Below, one piece after another: positions 45,218 through 54,300 of a DNA stretch of 64,000 nucleotides (within the stretch, counting starts at the first letter, position 1; each line of letters opens with the position of its first letter). The notes under the pieces were generated by a model. The model worked only from the letters and a program-made list of their open reading frames with translations. It was not told the origin of the DNA and did no database searches. Origin of the DNA: an uncultured Pelagibacteraceae bacterium (lineage in GTDB: Bacteria > Pseudomonadota > Alphaproteobacteria > Pelagibacterales > Pelagibacteraceae). The translations under genes and the position numbers were made by a program. The stretch is taken from NCBI GenBank assembly GCA_902569105.1, contig CACFTE010000005.1, positions 1 to 64,000 on the forward strand, written 5' to 3'.

Positions 45218-45376
45218 ATGGAAGAAAATAATCATAAAGAACAAGAAAATAAAACACCAAGTAAAATGGCTAGGCTAGCTTGGCCTAAAGCCAAGTATGG
45301 TGTTATAATCGCAATAATTATAATTGTGATAGTAAACTTAATATATTACAAAGATGTAATAAAAAGTTTTTTTTAA
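45218..45376 (+). CDS. Small membrane protein upstream of the GmaS-like gene (52 aa)
   Basis: 52 residues: a polar N-terminus (MEENNHKEQENKTPSK), a short Trp-containing segment (ARLAWPKAKYG), then a hydrophobic span (VIIAIIIIVIVNLIYY). The stop is 2 bases before the next gene's ATG, which argues for real translation. Its start lies only 8 bases after the terminator stem, so expression depends on readthrough or a promoter inside it. No family recognised. Confidence 0.55.
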   Translation: MEENNHKEQENKTPSKMARLAWPKAKYGVIIAIIIIVIVNLIYYKDVIKSFF

Positions 45377-45378
45377 TA

Positions 45379-46704
45379 ATGTCTAAAAATCTTTCAAGAA
45401 TTGCTAAACAAAAAAAAATAAAATACTTTCTTATAAGCTTTGTAGATTTATTTGGAGTTTTAAGGTCTAAACTTGTTCCAGCAAGAGCAATTGGTGAAAT
45501 GCAAAAAAATGGAGCTGGATTTGCTGGATTTGCTACTTGGCTAGATATGACGCCTGCAGACTCTGATATGTTTGCAATTCCCGATCCTGATAGTCTAGTA
45601 ATTTTACCATGGAATAAAGAAGTAGGATGGTTGGCATCTGATTTATGGATGGATGGAAAGCCTGTGGATGCATCTCCAAGAATAATGCTAAAAAGACAAA
45701 TTGAAAAATTATCTAAAAGAAATCTAAAAATGAAATCAGGTGTGGAATGTGAATATTTTTTATTATCAGAAGATGGAAAATCAATTTCAGACCCAAGAGA
45801 TATCCAATCAAAGCCGTGTTATGATCAATCTGCTCTAATGAGAAGATATGAATTAATAAAGGAAATATGTGATTGTATGATTGAACTTGGATGGAACCCG
45901 TATCAAAATGATCACGAGGATGCTAACGGACAGTTTGAAATGAATTGGGACTATTCAGATAGTTTAATAACTGCTGACAGGCATACTTTCTTTAAGTTTA
46001 TGGTAAAATCTTTAGCTGAAAAACATGGATTAAGAGCAACTTTTATGCCGAAACCATTCGAAAATTTAACAGGAAACGGTTGCCATGCTCACATTTCTTT
46101 ATGGAATGGTAATTCAAATAAATTTTTAGAAAAAGGAGATAGGTTAGGTTTAAGTAAGTTGGCTTATAATTTTTTAGGTGGAATAATAAAAAATGCAACA
46201 TCCTTAGCAGCATTCTTTAATCCAACGATCAATAGTTATAGAAGAATAAATGCACCCCCAACAAAATCAGGTGCAAGTTGGTCTCCTAGTAGTATTTCTT
46301 ATACAGGAAATAACAGAACCCATATGATTAGAGTACCAGATCCAGGTAGATTTGAACTTAGATTAATGGATGGATCTTCTAATCCTTATCTATTGCAAGC
46401 AGGAGTTATGGCTGCAGGCCTAGATGGTATAAATAATAAAATTGATCCAGGAGAACCATTATTCTGTAACATGTACACGGATCATAAAAATTATCCAAAT
46501 TTAGAAAGGTTACCAAATGAACTTGAGGAGTCTTTGGAGAATCTAGAAAATAACAAAATATTAAGAGAAGCTTTCGGAGAAAAAGTAATTTCAAGCTACA
46601 TAAAACTTAAAAAGCAAGAAATAGTGTCATTTGATATTGAAGAAAGATTTGACAAAAGATCCCCAATAACAACTTGGGAAAGAAATAACAGTCTAGATTG
46701 TTAA
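45379..46704 (+). CDS. GlnT/GmaS-type glutamine synthetase, likely gamma-glutamylmethylamide synthetase
   Basis: This 441-residue class III (GlnT) GS-family enzyme has KYFLISFVDLFGVLRSKLVPA at the start, GAGFAGFATWLDMTPAD, the metal-site block NDHEDANGQFEMNW (177-190) and NRTHMIRVPDPGRFELRL. These blocks match what I recall of alphaproteobacterial GmaS, which joins methylamine to glutamate with ATP. It follows the 52-residue membrane gene by 2 bases. The second GS-family gene at 38270 is the alternative GmaS; one of the two could instead use ammonia or another amine. Confidence 0.75.
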   Translation: MSKNLSRIAKQKKIKYFLISFVDLFGVLRSKLVPARAIGEMQKNGAGFAGFATWLDMTPADSDMFAIPDPDSLVILPWNKEVGWLASDLWMDGKPVDASPRIMLKRQIEKLSKRNLKMKSGVECEYFLLSEDGKSISDPRDIQSKPCYDQSALMRRYELIKEICDCMIELGWNPYQNDHEDANGQFEMNWDYSDSLITADRHTFFKFMVKSLAEKHGLRATFMPKPFENLTGNGCHAHISLWNGNSNKFLEKGDRLGLSKLAYNFLGGIIKNATSLAAFFNPTINSYRRINAPPTKSGASWSPSSISYTGNNRTHMIRVPDPGRFELRLMDGSSNPYLLQAGVMAAGLDGINNKIDPGEPLFCNMYTDHKNYPNLERLPNELEESLENLENNKILREAFGEKVISSYIKLKKQEIVSFDIEERFDKRSPITTWERNNSLDC

Positions 46705-46710
46705 TATATA

Positions 46711-47850
46711 ATGAGTGATACTGAAGTATTCGGTTGGAAATTTTCTAAACTTATTAATAATAAAAATTACGATTTTAAAAGAGATAAAATTCTTGATGTT
46801 TGTGGAGAAGATAATGTGCTTGATGCCTACGAGGTTATATCTGGATGGCAAAATTACAATACAACACCATTAATAAATTTAGAAAAACTTTCAAAAAAGT
46901 TGAAGCTTAATAATATTTTTTACAAAGATGAGTCAAAAAGATTTCATTTAAAATCTTTTAAAGCTTTAGGTGGTGCGTATGCTGTTCAAAAAATTACACA
47001 AGGAGATAAGTCTACCACCGTTGCAACAGCTACGGCAGGCAACCATGGCAGATCAGTATCATGGGGAGCACAAAGACTTGGTTTAAATTGTAAAATATTT
47101 ATTAGCGAGTTTGTTAGTGAGGCACGTGCTGATGTAATGAGAAATCTCGGTGCTGATGTTATTAGAGTAAAAGGTAACTATGAAGCATCCCTAAAAGAAT
47201 GTATTAAACAATCAAAAATAAATGGTTGGGAAATAATACAAGATGTTGCATGGGAAGGATATGAAAAAGTTCCAAAACTGACCATGGCTGGATACTCTGT
47301 TATGATAAAAGAAATTTCAAATCAAACAGATAAATACATCACCCATGTTTTTTTACAAGCAGGTGTAGGTGGAATGGCCTCAGGTGCAATTGCAGGTATT
47401 GCCAAATATTTTAAAAGAATACCAAAAATTATTATTGTTGAACCTGAAACAGCTGATTGTGTTTTACAAAGTGTAGAAAAAGGAGAAATACAAAAAATTG
47501 ATATCAAAAAAGAAAGTATTATGGGTGGAATGTCTTGTGGAGAAGTTTCGTTAGTTCCTTGGAGAATATTAAAGAACGCAGTAAATATCTGTGTAAGTAT
47601 ATCAGATGATAATATAGCCAAAACAATTGCTATGCTCGAAAAAAAATATTTTAGTAATGAACCAATTATTGCAGGTGAATGTGCAACACCTGGTATAATT
47701 AGCTTAATAGCAGCTTCTGAGAACGAAAATATTAAAAATAAGTTAGAATTAAGTGATGAATCAAATATTCTATTAATAGGTTGTGAAGGTGATGCAGATG
47801 AAAACCTTTACAAAAAATTATTAAATGAAGGTATTAAAGAATTAATTTAA
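46711..47850 (+). CDS. Diaminopropionate ammonia-lyase-like PLP enzyme
   Basis: This 379-residue fold-type II PLP enzyme has the lysine in FHLKSFKALGGAYAV, the ring-binding ATATAGNHGRSVSWGAQ, QDVAWEGYEKVPKLTMAGY and a glycine-rich loop QAGVGGMASG. These match diaminopropionate ammonia-lyase, which turns 2,3-diaminopropionate into pyruvate and ammonia. A serine/threonine or hydroxyaspartate dehydratase is possible. It follows the GmaS-like gene by 6 bases. Confidence 0.75.
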   Translation: MSDTEVFGWKFSKLINNKNYDFKRDKILDVCGEDNVLDAYEVISGWQNYNTTPLINLEKLSKKLKLNNIFYKDESKRFHLKSFKALGGAYAVQKITQGDKSTTVATATAGNHGRSVSWGAQRLGLNCKIFISEFVSEARADVMRNLGADVIRVKGNYEASLKECIKQSKINGWEIIQDVAWEGYEKVPKLTMAGYSVMIKEISNQTDKYITHVFLQAGVGGMASGAIAGIAKYFKRIPKIIIVEPETADCVLQSVEKGEIQKIDIKKESIMGGMSCGEVSLVPWRILKNAVNICVSISDDNIAKTIAMLEKKYFSNEPIIAGECATPGIISLIAASENENIKNKLELSDESNILLIGCEGDADENLYKKLLNEGIKELI

Positions 47851-47854
47851 AACT

Positions 47855-48301
47855 ATGAAAAAATTTAAAGAAGAAGATATATATAAGATATTTAAGCCAG
47901 AATTAACTCCAAAAAGAATGCTCGAGATGGGTGTTTTTGGTGGATCATATTTTGGAAACAACGTAAAAGAATATCCAAAAAGTTGGTTTACAAATGTTAA
48001 ATTAAGTAAAAATTTTGATGTAAATTTAAATAGATTTAAAATCAGAGCAGGTCTCTCTAGAGAACATTGGATAGAAAAGGGATGGATATTTAATGAGGAT
48101 CCATTAGGTTGGTTTCAATGGTACTGCAGGTTTACAATGGGAAGACGTATACCAAATGTTGATATAACTCAAATAAAAAGATGGAAAAACTTTAAAAGGC
48201 ATGTCACCGCCATTGAAAAGAATTGTGAAAAAGGCAATTTAGATTGCAGGAAAAGACAAAGACAAGCAATCTTACAATGGGCTTATAATCCTTACAGATA
48301 A
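47855..48301 (+). CDS. Conserved-looking hypothetical protein, 148 aa
   Basis: 148 residues, Trp-, Lys- and Arg-rich. FKPELTPKRMLEMGVFGGSY near the start and GWFQWYCRFTMGRRIP in the middle look like a compact globular domain; the C-terminus is rich in Lys, Arg and Cys (CEKGNLDCRKRQRQ). No signal peptide or membrane span. It follows the PLP enzyme by 4 bases. Function unknown. Confidence 0.65.
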   Translation: MKKFKEEDIYKIFKPELTPKRMLEMGVFGGSYFGNNVKEYPKSWFTNVKLSKNFDVNLNRFKIRAGLSREHWIEKGWIFNEDPLGWFQWYCRFTMGRRIPNVDITQIKRWKNFKRHVTAIEKNCEKGNLDCRKRQRQAILQWAYNPYR

Positions 48302-48303
48302 AA

Positions 48304-48735
48304 TTATTCTATTTTAGTTTTAAAATCTATTCCGTATTCTGATCTTGGTCCATTTCTTAAACCAAAAGGTCCAGGGAAAAATAATGTCATTGGTCGAGTA
48401 CCAGGCTTTAAATCAACCCTATGAAAAGTATTTGCAGATCTAAATCCTATATATCCAGGCGGCCTCCAATGCCTTCCATCTTTAAGGGTCTCGTAATAAC
48501 CTCCACGTATAATTATTGTCATAAATGGACATAAATGGTTATGAACTCCATCTCCATGATCATCATCTAACATTTCGTGAATTAAAATATTAAATGGAAA
48601 CCACTTTGGTCTATTCCTAAATAATACATAATACCTATTCATCCAAGGTTTAGCCTCATCAAATTTTGGATGAGATGGGCCTCTATCTAAAACTACTTTT
48701 TTTCTCCCAAGTTTTTCAAGTATTTTCAAAAACAT
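48304..48735 (-). CDS. Cupin-fold protein
   Basis: This 143-residue protein has a cupin metal motif: HGDGVHNHLCPFMTIIIRGGYYE in motif 1 and NTFHRVDL in motif 2 supply His/Glu ligands. It may be a small dioxygenase or sugar-binding cupin; substrate unknown. It overlaps the BamB stop by one base and is the last gene of the YfgM-BamB group. Confidence 0.7.
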   Translation of the reverse strand: MFLKILEKLGRKKVVLDRGPSHPKFDEAKPWMNRYYVLFRNRPKWFPFNILIHEMLDDDHGDGVHNHLCPFMTIIIRGGYYETLKDGRHWRPPGYIGFRSANTFHRVDLKPGTRPMTLFFPGPFGLRNGPRSEYGIDFKTKIE

Positions 48736-50030
48736 TAATGAATTTTAATTATCGCATCATTTCTTAAAAGATACATTTTTTTATTTAAAATATATGGTCT
48801 AGAAATTTTATTTGTATCTATTTTTATTTGATCTTTAGTTTTTCCGTCTTCAATACTGACTTTTAATAGTCTACCGTTACTTAAGCTTATATAAACAAAA
48901 TTTTTTGCAACTATAAATCCAGTTGGAAAAGCTTTTTTATTTTTCAAAAAATTGAAAATATTTGTTGATCTTAAAATATTTCCATTATTTTTGTCTATAA
49001 TTATTAAAAACCCTTCATTTGAAACAGTAAAAACAAGATTTTCTACTATAGTAGGTTCGAGATAAGAATTAATATTTTGTACCCATTTGATAATTCCATT
49101 TCTTGAGTCTATTGCAAAAAATTTATTTTGGTTATTTGAAACAAAAATAGTATCACCGTCAGACACTATTCTAGAGTTTTTAAGCAAAAAAGCACTTTCA
49201 AATATGTCTTCATTTATAGTTTGAGCTTGCCATCTTAAACTTCCTGTATCAATATCGAGTGCATTGATATCACCAAATGTATCAATAAATATGACAAGTC
49301 TATTTTGAATGATTAAAGATAATTTTCTTTGAGATTTGATGATTGATTGTTGTGTTCCAAATTTCCACAACTCTTTACCATTTTTAATAGAAATACATCT
49401 AATTACATTTTCAAAATCTATTAAAAAAATTTTATCATCTTTAACTTTAATTTCAGAATTGAAGGAGGCTTTATTAAAATTTTTCCACAATAAATTACCA
49501 TTCAAATAATCTAGTGCATATAAATTTGCTATACTATCTGCAGCAATTAAAATTTTATTATTTGATGAAAAATATATCGATGGTCTTTGTTTGATTTGTT
49601 TTTTATCATAATAATTTTTTTTCCAAATAAGTTTTGAATTTTGATCAAATTTAAGAATTGAGCCTTTTTCATCAAAAAAAACTAAAGAATTATCTTTTCC
49701 AATAAATAAATCTGGATTAATGAGATCAAAATTTTTAATTTTTTTAAATTTAAATTTTGAAATTTTCTCAAAATCACTCTCAAAATTGACATAACCATTG
49801 TTGTTATTTAAATTATCTATGAATGAATTTTTTTTAAATGAACTCTTTACTCTAATTTTTAAATTTGGATTAAATTCTTTTTCTAAAATTTTTTCTGATT
49901 TAAAAATTTCCTCTATATTTCCATTTTCTTTTTTTACTATTTCAGTTTCAGTCCAAAACCCCGTTTTTGTATCTAAAGAACACTGATTTATAAAAGTAAA
50001 TATTACTATTATTAAGATATTTTTATACAC
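48735..50030 (-). CDS. bamB: Outer-membrane assembly lipoprotein BamB-like (PQQ repeats)
   Basis: About 431 residues: a hydrophobic N-terminus with a Cys after FTFINQC (degenerate lipobox), then PQQ-type beta-propeller blades (YALDYLNGNLLWK, CISIKNGKELWKFG, NALDIDTGSLRWQA, FAIDSRNGIIKWVQ). BamB helps insert outer-membrane proteins. The start is taken at GTG 50030, overlapping the upstream gene by 8 bases; a longer frame from 50087 would hide the signal. The YfgM-like gene directly upstream is its usual partner. Confidence 0.82.
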   Translation of the reverse strand: MYKNILIIVIFTFINQCSLDTKTGFWTETEIVKKENGNIEEIFKSEKILEKEFNPNLKIRVKSSFKKNSFIDNLNNNNGYVNFESDFEKISKFKFKKIKNFDLINPDLFIGKDNSLVFFDEKGSILKFDQNSKLIWKKNYYDKKQIKQRPSIYFSSNNKILIAADSIANLYALDYLNGNLLWKNFNKASFNSEIKVKDDKIFLIDFENVIRCISIKNGKELWKFGTQQSIIKSQRKLSLIIQNRLVIFIDTFGDINALDIDTGSLRWQAQTINEDIFESAFLLKNSRIVSDGDTIFVSNNQNKFFAIDSRNGIIKWVQNINSYLEPTIVENLVFTVSNEGFLIIIDKNNGNILRSTNIFNFLKNKKAFPTGFIVAKNFVYISLSNGRLLKVSIEDGKTKDQIKIDTNKISRPYILNKKMYLLRNDAIIKIH

Positions 50031-50667
50031 TAAAATCTCTTCGTAATCTTTTTTGCGCTTCCAATTTAATTCTTGGATTAGATCCATCTATTTCTAATAT
50101 TTTTTCAAAAAATTCTTTTGATTTTTTCATCTCATTTTTTGAAAAAAAATATTCAGCAATTACATATAAACTGTGAGATCTCCATAAATTTTCATTATTT
50201 ATTAATGGTTTGAATATTTTTAAAAGCTCTTCTTCATTGGCTGTTGCAGAATTATATAATCCTTTTTTATAAATAATTAAGTTTTTTATTTCAGTATCTA
50301 GACCTGTATCATTAATTAAAATATCAAAGTATTGATTTATCTCAGTTTTATTTTCCAAAAGATTGTTATCTAATAAAAAATATAATGCTAATGGTGAATA
50401 AGTTGAGTCCTTAATGCTAACTATATCTTTCATTGCTTTAATTGAATCATTCGGATAATTAATATCATATGTGATTAAAGCTAAATTATATTTCTCAGAA
50501 ATTTTTACTTTTACATTCTTTTGTTGATCAACATAGAAAAAATAAGCAAATAATAATAATAATAAAATAAACGCAGAAAATAAAAACGATTTTTTATTTT
50601 TTAATATAGTATTTTTAAAATTTGATTTGTTTTGATCATTTATTTCAGTTTGAATTTGTTCACTCAT
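50023..50667 (-). CDS. YfgM-like membrane-anchored TPR protein
   Basis: 214 residues: a cytoplasmic N-terminus, one transmembrane helix (FLFSAFILLLLLFAYFFYV), and helical TPR-like repeats in the rest (MKKSKEFFEKILEIDGSNPR near the end). It resembles YfgM, a periplasmic chaperone partner whose gene often precedes bamB. It follows aconitase with no gap and overlaps bamB by 8 bases. Confidence 0.75.
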   Translation of the reverse strand: MSEQIQTEINDQNKSNFKNTILKNKKSFLFSAFILLLLLFAYFFYVDQQKNVKVKISEKYNLALITYDINYPNDSIKAMKDIVSIKDSTYSPLALYFLLDNNLLENKTEINQYFDILINDTGLDTEIKNLIIYKKGLYNSATANEEELLKIFKPLINNENLWRSHSLYVIAEYFFSKNEMKKSKEFFEKILEIDGSNPRIKLEAQKRLRRDFSV

Positions 50668-53337
50668 CTATATCATATTCCTTAATACGTATTGTAAAAT
50701 TCCACCATTCTTATAATACTCTAACTCGTTCTTAGTGTCTATTCTTGACAATAGCTTAATTTTTTTTATCTCACCATTATTATATTTAATTTCTAATTCT
50801 ACTTCTTGAGATGGTTTGATGCCATTTTCCAATTTAGTCACAGTAAATAATTCTGATCCATTTAAATTAAGATTTTTCCTATTAATTCCATCAATAAATT
50901 GTAAAGGTAAAACTCCCATTCCAATTAAATTTGATCTATGAATTCTTTCAAAGCTTTCGGCGATTACAGACTTGATCCCTAATAATTTTGTACCTTTAGC
51001 TGCCCAATCCCTAGACGATCCTGTTCCATATTCTTTACCTCCAATTACAATAAGATCTGTGCCTCTTTTTTTATACTCAACTACAGCGTCATATATTGGC
51101 ATCACTTTATTCTCAGGAAATAATTTGGTAAAACCTCCTTCTGTTTCAGGGGCAATTTCATTTCTGATTCTGATATTTGCGAAAGTTCCTCTCATCATAA
51201 CCTCATGATTTCCCCTCCTAGATCCATATGAATTATAATCTTTAGGAAGTATCTGATGTTCCATAAAATATTCTCCTGTTGGACTTTCTTTTTGAATAGT
51301 GCCTGCAGGTGAAATATGATCTGTTGTTACGCTATCTCCTAAAATTAGTAATGGTCTTGCATCTTTAATAGCTTTGAAGCCTTCTGGTGAAGGTGACAAA
51401 TTTTCAAAAAAAGGTGGTTTTTTTACATAAGTAGAACTTTCATCCCAATCGTAGATACTGCTTTTTTTAGTTTTAATATTTTGCCACTGTTCGGGTCCTT
51501 TTGATATATTTGAATACCTTTCTCTAAACATTTCAGCATTTAAAGACTCTAATAAAACCTCTTCAATTTCTTTATTACTTGGCCATATATCTTTTAAATA
51601 AACATCTTTATTATTTTTATCTTTTCCTAAAGGATCTTTATACAGATCAACATTCATAGATCCCACTAAAGAGTACGCTACCACCAAAGGAGGTGAGGCT
51701 AAATAGTTTGCTTTTACTACTGGTGATATCCTGCCTTCAAAATTTCTATTTCCTGATAGAACTGAAACAGCGTAAATATCATTCTCCTTAATTGACTTTG
51801 AGATATTTTCAGGTAATGGTCCAGAATTACCTATGCATGTTGTGCATCCATAACCAACTAGATTAAATCCAAGCTCATCCAAATATTTGTTTAATCCAGA
51901 TTTATTTAAATAGTCCGTAACAACTTGAGATCCTGGTGCTAAAGAAGTTTTTACCCATGGTTTAGTTTTTAATCCCATTTCAATTGCATTTTTTGCAAGA
52001 AGCCCGGCACCAATTAAAACATTTGGGTTTGAGGTATTTGTGCATGAAGTAATTGCAGCAATTACTATGGATCCATCTTTTAGTTTAAATTTCTCTCCCG
52101 CTACTTCGGATATATTTTCTTTATTTCTTTTTGTAATTTCTTTAAAGTTTTTTTGGAAAGAGTTTTTTGCTTCTGTAAGCAAAACTTTATCTTGTGGCCT
52201 CTTAGGTCCTGAAATAGTAGGTACGACAGTAGACATGTCAAGTGATACTAAATCTGAAAATTCAATTTCTTCACTAGCCCACAATCCTTGCTCTTTAGCA
52301 TAACTCTCAACTATTTTCACAGTTTGACTATCTCTTCCAGAAAATTTTAAATATTTTAAAGTTTCATCGTCCACAGGAAAAAAACCGCAGGTAGCACCAT
52401 ATTCAGGGGCCATGTTTGCAATTGTTGCTCTGTCAGCCAAACTTAAATTTTTTAAACCTGAGCCGTAAAATTCTACAAATTTACCTACAACCCCTTTATC
52501 TCTTAAAATTTTTACAACTGTTAACACCAAGTCAGTTGCTGTCGTCCCTTCGGGTAATTTATTATATAATTCAAATCCAATAACTTCAGGTATTAACATT
52601 GATATAGGCTGACCTAACATGCCGGCTTCGGCTTCTATTCCACCCACTCCCCAACCTAAAACAGATAAACCATTAACCATAGTTGTATGGCTATCGGTGC
52701 CAACAAGAGTATCTGGAAATATATATTCATCATCTCCTGATTTTGCACTCCATACAACTTTAGACAAATATTCTAAATTTACTTGATGACAAATTCCAGT
52801 CCCAGGTGGAACAATTCTAAAATTATTAAATGCTTGTTGTCCCCATTTTAAAAATGAATATCTCTCTCCATTTCTATTAAATTCAATATCAACGTTTTTT
52901 TTTAGTGATGATGTATTTGCAAAATCATCGACTTGAACAGAATGATCTATAACCAAATCTACTGGGGATAGAGGGTTAATTTTTTTTGGATCTTTATTTT
53001 TGTCCTTTACAGCTTCTCTCATAGCAGCCAAATCTGCAACGGCTGGTATTCCAGTATAATCTTGTAACAAAACCCTTGCTGGTCTATATGCAATTTCAGT
53101 GTTTGATTTTTTAGTTTTAAGCCAGTTTTTAATTGCATCTATCTGACTTTTGGTAACTGATAATTCATCTTCAAATCTTAATAAATTTTCTAATAATACT
53201 AACAATGACTTTGGGAGTTTTGAAATCCCACTTAGACCGTTTTTTTCCGCTTCTTTTAAAGAAAAATATTTATAATTCTTTCCATTTATTATTAAAGATT
53301 TTATACAATTATAAGAATTTTTTTTTCCTGGTTTCAT
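50668..53337 (-). CDS. acnA: Aconitate hydratase A
   Basis: This 889-residue aconitase of the IRP/AcnA type isomerises citrate and isocitrate in the TCA cycle. 4Fe-4S cysteines are in ITSCTNTSNP and YGCTTCIGNSGP. Other blocks are VGTDSHTTMVNGL near residue 215 and GSSRDWAAKGTKLLG near 780. Length matches the family. Confidence 0.96.
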   Translation of the reverse strand: MKPGKKNSYNCIKSLIINGKNYKYFSLKEAEKNGLSGISKLPKSLLVLLENLLRFEDELSVTKSQIDAIKNWLKTKKSNTEIAYRPARVLLQDYTGIPAVADLAAMREAVKDKNKDPKKINPLSPVDLVIDHSVQVDDFANTSSLKKNVDIEFNRNGERYSFLKWGQQAFNNFRIVPPGTGICHQVNLEYLSKVVWSAKSGDDEYIFPDTLVGTDSHTTMVNGLSVLGWGVGGIEAEAGMLGQPISMLIPEVIGFELYNKLPEGTTATDLVLTVVKILRDKGVVGKFVEFYGSGLKNLSLADRATIANMAPEYGATCGFFPVDDETLKYLKFSGRDSQTVKIVESYAKEQGLWASEEIEFSDLVSLDMSTVVPTISGPKRPQDKVLLTEAKNSFQKNFKEITKRNKENISEVAGEKFKLKDGSIVIAAITSCTNTSNPNVLIGAGLLAKNAIEMGLKTKPWVKTSLAPGSQVVTDYLNKSGLNKYLDELGFNLVGYGCTTCIGNSGPLPENISKSIKENDIYAVSVLSGNRNFEGRISPVVKANYLASPPLVVAYSLVGSMNVDLYKDPLGKDKNNKDVYLKDIWPSNKEIEEVLLESLNAEMFRERYSNISKGPEQWQNIKTKKSSIYDWDESSTYVKKPPFFENLSPSPEGFKAIKDARPLLILGDSVTTDHISPAGTIQKESPTGEYFMEHQILPKDYNSYGSRRGNHEVMMRGTFANIRIRNEIAPETEGGFTKLFPENKVMPIYDAVVEYKKRGTDLIVIGGKEYGTGSSRDWAAKGTKLLGIKSVIAESFERIHRSNLIGMGVLPLQFIDGINRKNLNLNGSELFTVTKLENGIKPSQEVELEIKYNNGEIKKIKLLSRIDTKNELEYYKNGGILQYVLRNMI

Positions 53338-53341
53338 AGTT

Positions 53342-53932
53342 TTATATATAAAATGTAATTATGCTCAAAAGAAGAAGGCAGGACATAGCATAATTGAAGT
53401 ATTTAATAAATTTATCATTTGTCGCAAATTTTCTTAAAAATTTACCAATAAATGTCCATAATGTAATGCTTGTTGATGAAAAAAGAAGAGCAAGAACTAC
53501 AACTTGAGTCGCATAATTTAGGTAATTCTCACCTAGTTCTACATAAGTTGACACAACTATAATCGCAACTGTAACACCTTTAGGATTTAAATATTGAAAA
53601 AAGAAAGTTTCGATGAATTTAACTGGATTTTCTTTTTTTGTATCGTCTGATGTTGTAGCGGTTGCAATTTTATAAGCTAAATAAATTAAAAAAAATGTAC
53701 CAAGATACTTCATCACTACTTGAATAATTGGAAATAATTTAAATACATTTATTAGTCCAATTGTTAAAAATAATACTAAAGATGTAAATCCAAGTGTAAC
53801 ACCAAAAATATGTGGGAGGGTTTTAATTATACCAAAATTAAACCCCGAGTAAGAGGCTACAACGTTATTTGGTCCTGGTGTATATGCTGTGACAAACCAA
53901 AACAAAGCAATTGAAACTATCTCAGGATGCAT
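53342..53932 (-). CDS. LysE-family amino-acid exporter
   Basis: This 196-residue membrane protein has six hydrophobic segments and the LysE/RhtB signature WFVTAYTPGPNNVV near the N-terminus. It exports an amino acid or a derivative; the substrate is unknown. It lies between a CsaA-like gene (3-base gap) and aconitase, all on the minus strand. Confidence 0.85.
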   Translation of the reverse strand: MHPEIVSIALFWFVTAYTPGPNNVVASYSGFNFGIIKTLPHIFGVTLGFTSLVLFLTIGLINVFKLFPIIQVVMKYLGTFFLIYLAYKIATATTSDDTKKENPVKFIETFFFQYLNPKGVTVAIIVVSTYVELGENYLNYATQVVVLALLFSSTSITLWTFIGKFLRKFATNDKFIKYFNYAMSCLLLLSIITFYI

Positions 53933-53935
53933 ATT

Positions 53936-54277
53936 TTAAGCTATAGGTAACCCATTCTCTGCTTCTTGTGATGGGTGAACTAATGTAACCCTTCCCTCTT
54001 TGTCTATAGAGCCCAAAATTAAAACTTGAGATTTAACTCCTGCTATATTTTTTTCTGGAAAATTACAAACACCAATTACTTGTTTTCCAACTAAATTTTC
54101 AGCATTGTAATAGTGAGTGATTTGGGCTGATGATTGTTTAACGCCTATTTCACTTCCAAAATCAACTTCGACAACAAGAGAAGGTTTTCTTGCTTTTTCG
54201 TTTTTTTTTACACTCAAAACTGTGCCTAATCTTATATCTACTTTGTTAAAAATATCGTAGGTTATTTGTTCTTTCAT
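53936..54277 (-). CDS. CsaA-like tRNA-binding-domain protein
   Basis: This 113-residue OB-fold protein of the tRNA-binding-domain family has KVDIRLGTVLSVKKNEKARK at the start, then YNAENLVGKQVIGVCNF and GVKSQVLILGS. Stand-alone members such as CsaA act as RNA-binding chaperones. Divergent from the M20 deacetylase gene. Confidence 0.87.
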   Translation of the reverse strand: MKEQITYDIFNKVDIRLGTVLSVKKNEKARKPSLVVEVDFGSEIGVKQSSAQITHYYNAENLVGKQVIGVCNFPEKNIAGVKSQVLILGSIDKEGRVTLVHPSQEAENGLPIA

Positions 54278-54300
54278 AATAATAATATATAGTTAAGTTT

